From an uncultured Ruminococcus sp. (GTDB lineage Bacteria > Bacillota_A > Clostridia > Oscillospirales > Ruminococcaceae), in the NCBI GenBank assembly GCA_902782875.1, contig CACZPE010000154.1, forward strand, positions 1 to 10,536: a DNA stretch of 10,536 nt. The letters are read 5' to 3'. Shown one piece after another: positions 7,371 through 10,536 of the stretch; position 1 is the stretch's first letter; the number at the start of each line of letters is the position of its first letter. The notes below the pieces were generated by a model. That model worked only from the letters and a program-made list of their open reading frames with translations. It was not told where the DNA came from and searched no databases. The translations under genes were made by a program, and so were the position numbers.

Positions 7371-7946
7371 ATGACTCGATCAATAATGATAGTAGGCGTA
7401 GGCGGTCAGGGCACTCTGCTTGCAAGCCGCATGATAGGAAACGTGCTTCTCTCTCAGGGCTTTGATGTCAAGATGAGTGAGGTACACGGCATGAGCCAGA
7501 GAGGCGGCTCTGTTGTAACATACGTAAAATACGGCGAGAACGTTGCCTCCCCCGTTATAGAAAAGGGCCAGGCAGATATGATAATCTCCTTTGAGGCACT
7601 TGAAGCCGCAAGATGGGTCTCCTTCCTTAAGAAGGGCGGAAAGATCGTCACCAATACACAGCAGATAGAGCCCATGCCTGTGATCACAGGCGCGGCTGAG
7701 TATCCTGCTGATATAGTAAAGAACATAAAGGATCTCGGCATAGACGTAACCGCTCTCGATGCTCTTTCTCTCGCAGAGGAGGCAGGTACATCCAGAGCAG
7801 TGAATGTAGTGCTCATGGGCGTTGTATCCAATATGATAGGCTTCGGCGAGGATGTATGGGTAAAGGCTCTCGAGGAGTGCGTCCCCAAGAAGGTCATAGA
7901 CCTCAACAGAAAGGCATTCGCTCTCGGAAGGGCAGCAAAGGTATAA
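7371..7946 (+). CDS. iorB: Indolepyruvate:ferredoxin oxidoreductase, beta subunit
   Basis: This 191-residue protein is the gamma-type domain of the 2-oxoacid:ferredoxin oxidoreductase superfamily and completes the IorAB enzyme. Typical landmarks are the N-terminal glycine-rich G9-V-G-G-Q-G14 loop, the SEVHGMSQRGGSV block (36-48) that contacts cofactor in this family, and the DMIISFEALEAAR segment. Length is normal for IorB. The ATG at 7371 has AAAGGA (7357-7362) 8 nt upstream and lies 18 nt after iorA, so the subunits are surely co-expressed. The pair is often found near a phenylacetate-CoA ligase gene in Firmicutes; none is in this window. Confidence 0.95.
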   Translation: MTRSIMIVGVGGQGTLLASRMIGNVLLSQGFDVKMSEVHGMSQRGGSVVTYVKYGENVASPVIEKGQADMIISFEALEAARWVSFLKKGGKIVTNTQQIEPMPVITGAAEYPADIVKNIKDLGIDVTALDALSLAEEAGTSRAVNVVLMGVVSNMIGFGEDVWVKALEECVPKKVIDLNRKAFALGRAAKV

Positions 7947-7949
7947 GAC

Positions 7950-8393
7950 ATGACTAAGACTAAGAAAGCGGGCAAGGTCCTTGCGGGCTTTGCCCTGCTG
8001 ATATCAGCAGTGACAGTGGCAGCATCCTGGTATATCGGCGGTCAGACAAGGGCAGTCGAAAAATACTGTGCGAGCCTTGCATCGGGCAATCTCGGCGACT
8101 ATCAGTCCGTTACGGATGATATGCAGTATACCGACAGGGATATATTCAAGGCTGAGATGAGGGATGTTCTCAACAAGAACGGCAATTTCCCCGGGCTTGA
8201 GCAGAACGATGTCATAGGCTCTGATACCGATGTTAAGGAGCATATCTTCATATCCCCCGATACATGGACATGTGTGGCGGATATAGAGTATTTCTGCAAG
8301 GATATGAGCCTTTCCTGCACAGAGGAATTCACCGTCGTCTTCCGCGGCGGCAAATGGATAATCACAGATACGGCACTCGACGATAAAAACTGA
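7950..8393 (+). CDS. Small membrane-anchored protein of unknown function
   Basis: I do not recognise this 147-residue protein. It has a Lys-rich N-terminus (K3, K5, K6, K9) followed by one hydrophobic segment (about 10-30, AGFALLISAVTVAASWYIGG), so the rest should face outward. There is no lipobox Cys and no clear signal-peptidase site; an uncleaved anchor is likely. The outer part begins with a helix (VEKYCASLASGNLGDYQSV), then a long loop and two late strands (WTCVADIEYF, EEFTVVFRGGKWIITD). This order resembles NTF2-like/DUF4878-type ligand or dimerisation folds. That is a fold impression only. Four Cys (C40, C108, C116, C123) lie outside the membrane and could pair. It starts 3 nt after iorB, with AAAGG about 9 nt upstream, and ends 17 nt before the phosphorylase gene, so it belongs to the operon. 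Confidence 0.8.
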   Translation: MTKTKKAGKVLAGFALLISAVTVAASWYIGGQTRAVEKYCASLASGNLGDYQSVTDDMQYTDRDIFKAEMRDVLNKNGNFPGLEQNDVIGSDTDVKEHIFISPDTWTCVADIEYFCKDMSLSCTEEFTVVFRGGKWIITDTALDDKN

Positions 8394-8410
8394 TCATGTG
8401 AGGTGTTTTT

Positions 8411-9226
8411 ATGAGCCTGCTCGATAATATCACCGCAGAGATAAGAAGAAGGACGGATTTTGTACCGCAGATCGGTATAGTCCTCGGCACGGGGTTCGGC
8501 GTCCTTGCAGATGAGACCGACGTGGTCTGCAGGATACCCTACGGTGAGCTTGAAGGATTCCCCGTATCCACCGCAGAGGGGCATAAGGGCGAATATATCT
8601 TCGGCTATATGGACGGCGTTCCCGTTATGCTTATGAACGGGCGTGTACACTTCTATGAGGGGTATACGATGGACAAGGTCGTGCTCCCCGTTCGTATCAT
8701 GGGAAGGCTCGGCGTAAAGACAGTGATACTCACGAATGCAGCCGGCGGGCTGAACAGATCCTATCATGCCGGCACCATCATGTGCATAAAGGATCACAAC
8801 ACCGCATTCATACCCTCGCCGCTTATAGGCAGAAACGATGATACCCTCGGCACACGTTTTCCCGATATGAGCAAGGTCTATGACAAGTCTCTCAGGGATA
8901 TGCTTCACCGCACCGCAGAGGAACAGGGCACTGAGCTTGTGGACGGTATATACCTACAGATAACAGGGCCCGCGTTTGAAACTCCCTGCGAATCCGCCAT
9001 GTATGCCGCTCTCGGCGCGGATGCAGTCGGTATGAGCACCGCCTGCGAGGCTCAGGCACTCAGGCATATGGGCATACCCGTGCTGGGCATAAGCTGCATC
9101 ACCGATATGGCCATAGACAACGAGGATACCGTGACAACACACGAGGAGATACAGCGCATCGCAAACGAAGCAGGTAAAAAGCTCGTGCAGCTTGTCAGGG
9201 GAACAGTAAAAAAACTCAGTATATGA
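8411..9226 (+). CDS. Purine nucleoside phosphorylase (trimeric, PNP/MTAP family)
   Basis: The enzyme splits purine nucleosides with phosphate into base and (deoxy)ribose 1-phosphate, a salvage step in the cytosol. The 271 residues match the trimeric PNP family: phosphate loop G26-T-G-F-G30, H58 in TAEGHKGEY, R78 and H80 in GRVHFYEGY, TNAAGGLN (108-115), GPAFETPCE with E194, GMST (207-210) and H244 in THEEI. One base-recognition position is unusual: where human PNP has Asn243 in LITN, this protein has D232 in CITDMA. Asp there is characteristic of 5'-methylthioadenosine phosphorylases and may shift base preference towards adenine-type purines. The overall motifs still favour PNP over MTAP. The ATG at 8411 has GTGAGGTG (8398-8405) just upstream. 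It is the last gene of the block and ends 2 nt before the palindrome. Punning a symbol such as punA would be by family only, so none is given. Confidence 0.92.
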   Translation: MSLLDNITAEIRRRTDFVPQIGIVLGTGFGVLADETDVVCRIPYGELEGFPVSTAEGHKGEYIFGYMDGVPVMLMNGRVHFYEGYTMDKVVLPVRIMGRLGVKTVILTNAAGGLNRSYHAGTIMCIKDHNTAFIPSPLIGRNDDTLGTRFPDMSKVYDKSLRDMLHRTAEEQGTELVDGIYLQITGPAFETPCESAMYAALGADAVGMSTACEAQALRHMGIPVLGISCITDMAIDNEDTVTTHEEIQRIANEAGKKLVQLVRGTVKKLSI

Positions 9227-9228
9227 AT

Positions 9229-9274
9229 ATACAGACAACGCCCGTCTTCATATGAAGACGGGCGTTGTCTGTAT
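9229..9274. terminator. Perfect 46-bp palindrome, likely bidirectional terminator
   Basis: Each base from 9229 to 9251 pairs with its mirror from 9252 to 9274 without mismatch (centre CATATG). As RNA it would form about a 21-bp stem with a 4-nt loop. It lies between two convergent genes, 2 nt after the phosphorylase stop and 26 nt before the stop of the solute-binding protein gene read leftward, so both transcripts would carry it. Neither side has a directly adjacent T-run. For the leftward transcript a seven-T run follows about 15 nt beyond the stem (complement of the A-run near 9207-9214). Termination or 3'-end protection is likely; the exact mode is inferred. Confidence 0.8.
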
Positions 9275-9300
9275 TAGGAAGGAAAGCTTTTATATCAGTA

Positions 9301-10536
9301 TCAGAAGTTGTCCTGTACCTGCTGGTTGAGAGCATCAAGCTCTGTATTTACAGCATCGTTTACCTCATCTCTTGTGGTGGACCAGTCCTTGCCGTTGTAG
9401 GAAGCGTCCTTGATGGGGTTGTGGATGAGATTGTAGATATCAGCCGAGCAGCCTGCATAGAAGTCGATAACAGGGTTCTCGTTGGTGAGTTCCTTGGTCT
9501 TGTGCCACATCTCGATCATATCATCAGTCCAGCCGTAATCCTCACGGTACTGCTTTTCTGCGATAGCCTGACCGTTCTCGTCGCCTACTGCAACGAGCTT
9601 GCACTTCATGAATGCTGCTGCGCCCTCGGGATTGGGAGCACCCTTGCAGAGAGCGTATGCATCGACGCCCGAAGGGAGATAGTACTTGTCTGCGTTGGGA
9701 TCCTTGGGCATGGGAACGAACATGATCTCGCCCTCGTTGCCGAACTTGGAGAGGTCTGTCTCATACAGGCACCATACGCCGCAGGGATAGAAGAGAGTAG
9801 TACCCTCTGTAAGTCTCTGGGGCTGCTCTACCCAGTCATACTCTGCCTTGGGGAGAGGAAGCTGGTTTCTGTTGAGATCGAGCATGAAGTTCTCGCAGCG
9901 CTCTATCTCATCGCTCATGATATTGCTCTTGATAACGCCGTCCTCAGCTGTGATAACGGGAGTACCGGTCGTAAGGAGAAGGTTTATCTCGAACCACCAG
10001 CCGTCAAAGCCGTATTTCTTCTCATCGGGATCGGAGAACTGCATGCACATATCCTTGAATGCATTCCAGTCCCACTTGCCCTCGTCAAGAAGCTCTGCAG
10101 GGTCGGGAAGACCGTTTTCTTCTATTACTCTCTTGTTGTATATGCACAGGCATCCTGCGTCTGTGGATACTACTGCTACATAGTGCTTGCCGCCGAGCAT
10201 ATGCATATCGGAGAGCTTCTTTGCGCCCTCTGTCCAGAGATCGCTGTCAAAATCGAGATAATCATCAAAGGGTTCAAACATGCCTGATACAGCCTTGCCG
10301 GGGAAGGTATCGAGGTCGGCTGCGGGGAAAAGGTCGGGGGATGTACCGCCGAGCACCTGTGTGGAAAGATCGCTGTATCTGGTATCATATGTGGTGGGGA
10401 TATACTCTATCTTTCCGCCGTACTTGGTCTCGAAAAGCTCGAGCTCAACAGACTTGGGCTTGCCGTTAGCGGGGTTGAGATCCCAGAAGGAAAGCCACTT
10501 TACGGTACCTACGGACTCTGTAGCCTCCTCATCACC
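9301..10536 (-). CDS. ABC-transporter extracellular solute-binding protein (family 1), N-terminus cut by window edge
   Basis: The leftward frame is open to the right edge, giving 411 residues with a complete C-terminus; the GTG at 10356 is an internal Val. Family 1 binding proteins capture sugars, usually oligosaccharides, outside the cell and deliver them to an ABC permease. Typical features are VKWLSFWDLN near the visible start, YSDLSTQVLGGTSPDLF, the YNKRVIEENGLPDP segment, GKWDWNAFKDM, and a C-terminal lobe with PSGVDAYALCKGAPNPEGAAAFM. Aromatic groups such as DGWWFEIN could line a sugar site. The first visible residues (GDEEATESVG) form an acidic linker like those just after a lipoprotein Cys, so only the signal peptide and a short stretch are probably missing. 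No permease or ATPase gene is in view; they would lie beyond the right edge if linked. The substrate is not determinable. Confidence 0.9.
   Translation of the reverse strand, partial: GDEEATESVGTVKWLSFWDLNPANGKPKSVELELFETKYGGKIEYIPTTYDTRYSDLSTQVLGGTSPDLFPAADLDTFPGKAVSGMFEPFDDYLDFDSDLWTEGAKKLSDMHMLGGKHYVAVVSTDAGCLCIYNKRVIEENGLPDPAELLDEGKWDWNAFKDMCMQFSDPDEKKYGFDGWWFEINLLLTTGTPVITAEDGVIKSNIMSDEIERCENFMLDLNRNQLPLPKAEYDWVEQPQRLTEGTTLFYPCGVWCLYETDLSKFGNEGEIMFVPMPKDPNADKYYLPSGVDAYALCKGAPNPEGAAAFMKCKLVAVGDENGQAIAEKQYREDYGWTDDMIEMWHKTKELTNENPVIDFYAGCSADIYNLIHNPIKDASYNGKDWSTTRDEVNDAVNTELDALNQQVQDNF

Noticed and set aside
9265..10287. A 340-codon plus-strand open frame at the right end
   Set aside because: It is the complement shadow of the solute-binding protein gene, which has clear family motifs on the minus strand; the hydrophobic product is an artefact of the opposite frame.

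Overview
The window looks like ordinary chromosome from a strictly anaerobic, gut-type Firmicute of the Clostridia, most like Ruminococcus and its relatives (Oscillospiraceae). This is an inference from gene content: a long, clostridial-looking glutamyl-tRNA synthetase, an oxygen-sensitive indolepyruvate:ferredoxin oxidoreductase, an EAL protein with a PAS-like tail, and a sugar-type solute-binding protein. Strong Shine-Dalgarno sites, Ile ATA and Arg AGA/AGG codons and moderate GC fit this. No rRNA, tRNA, CRISPR array, insertion sequence, phage gene or integrase is visible.

Layout: ten complete genes run rightward and one gene runs leftward in from the right edge; the first rightward gene is cut by the left edge. 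Block 1 (1-2522) is a tight gene string: a 5'-truncated HD-domain protein, a GNAT acetyltransferase, an unrecognised 158-residue protein, a histidine-triad (HIT) hydrolase and an SRAP/HMCES-type abasic-site protein. It ends at a clear Rho-independent terminator (2490-2522). Block 2 (2620-9226) starts at a near-consensus sigma-70 promoter and carries an EAL-domain c-di-GMP phosphodiesterase with a PAS-like C-terminus, gltX, iorA, iorB, a small membrane-anchored protein of unknown function and a purine nucleoside phosphorylase. Gaps inside it are 3 to 82 nt, so one transcript is plausible. Block 3 is the leftward solute-binding protein gene, convergent with block 2. The 74-nt junction holds a perfect 46-bp palindrome that can fold the same way in both transcripts.

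How the genes work together: block 1 collects small-molecule and DNA-damage housekeeping enzymes (acetyl transfer, nucleotide or phosphoester hydrolysis, abasic-site protection). Block 2 combines second-messenger turnover, Glu-tRNA charging, ferredoxin-linked oxidation of aryl-pyruvates from aromatic amino acids, and purine salvage. The link among these is genomic proximity rather than one pathway. I found no convincing new multi-gene system. The observations most worth checking are an Asn-to-Asp change at the purine-recognition position of the nucleoside phosphorylase, the perfect palindrome, the two unrecognised small proteins, and the c-di-GMP phosphodiesterase leading an operon of metabolic genes.
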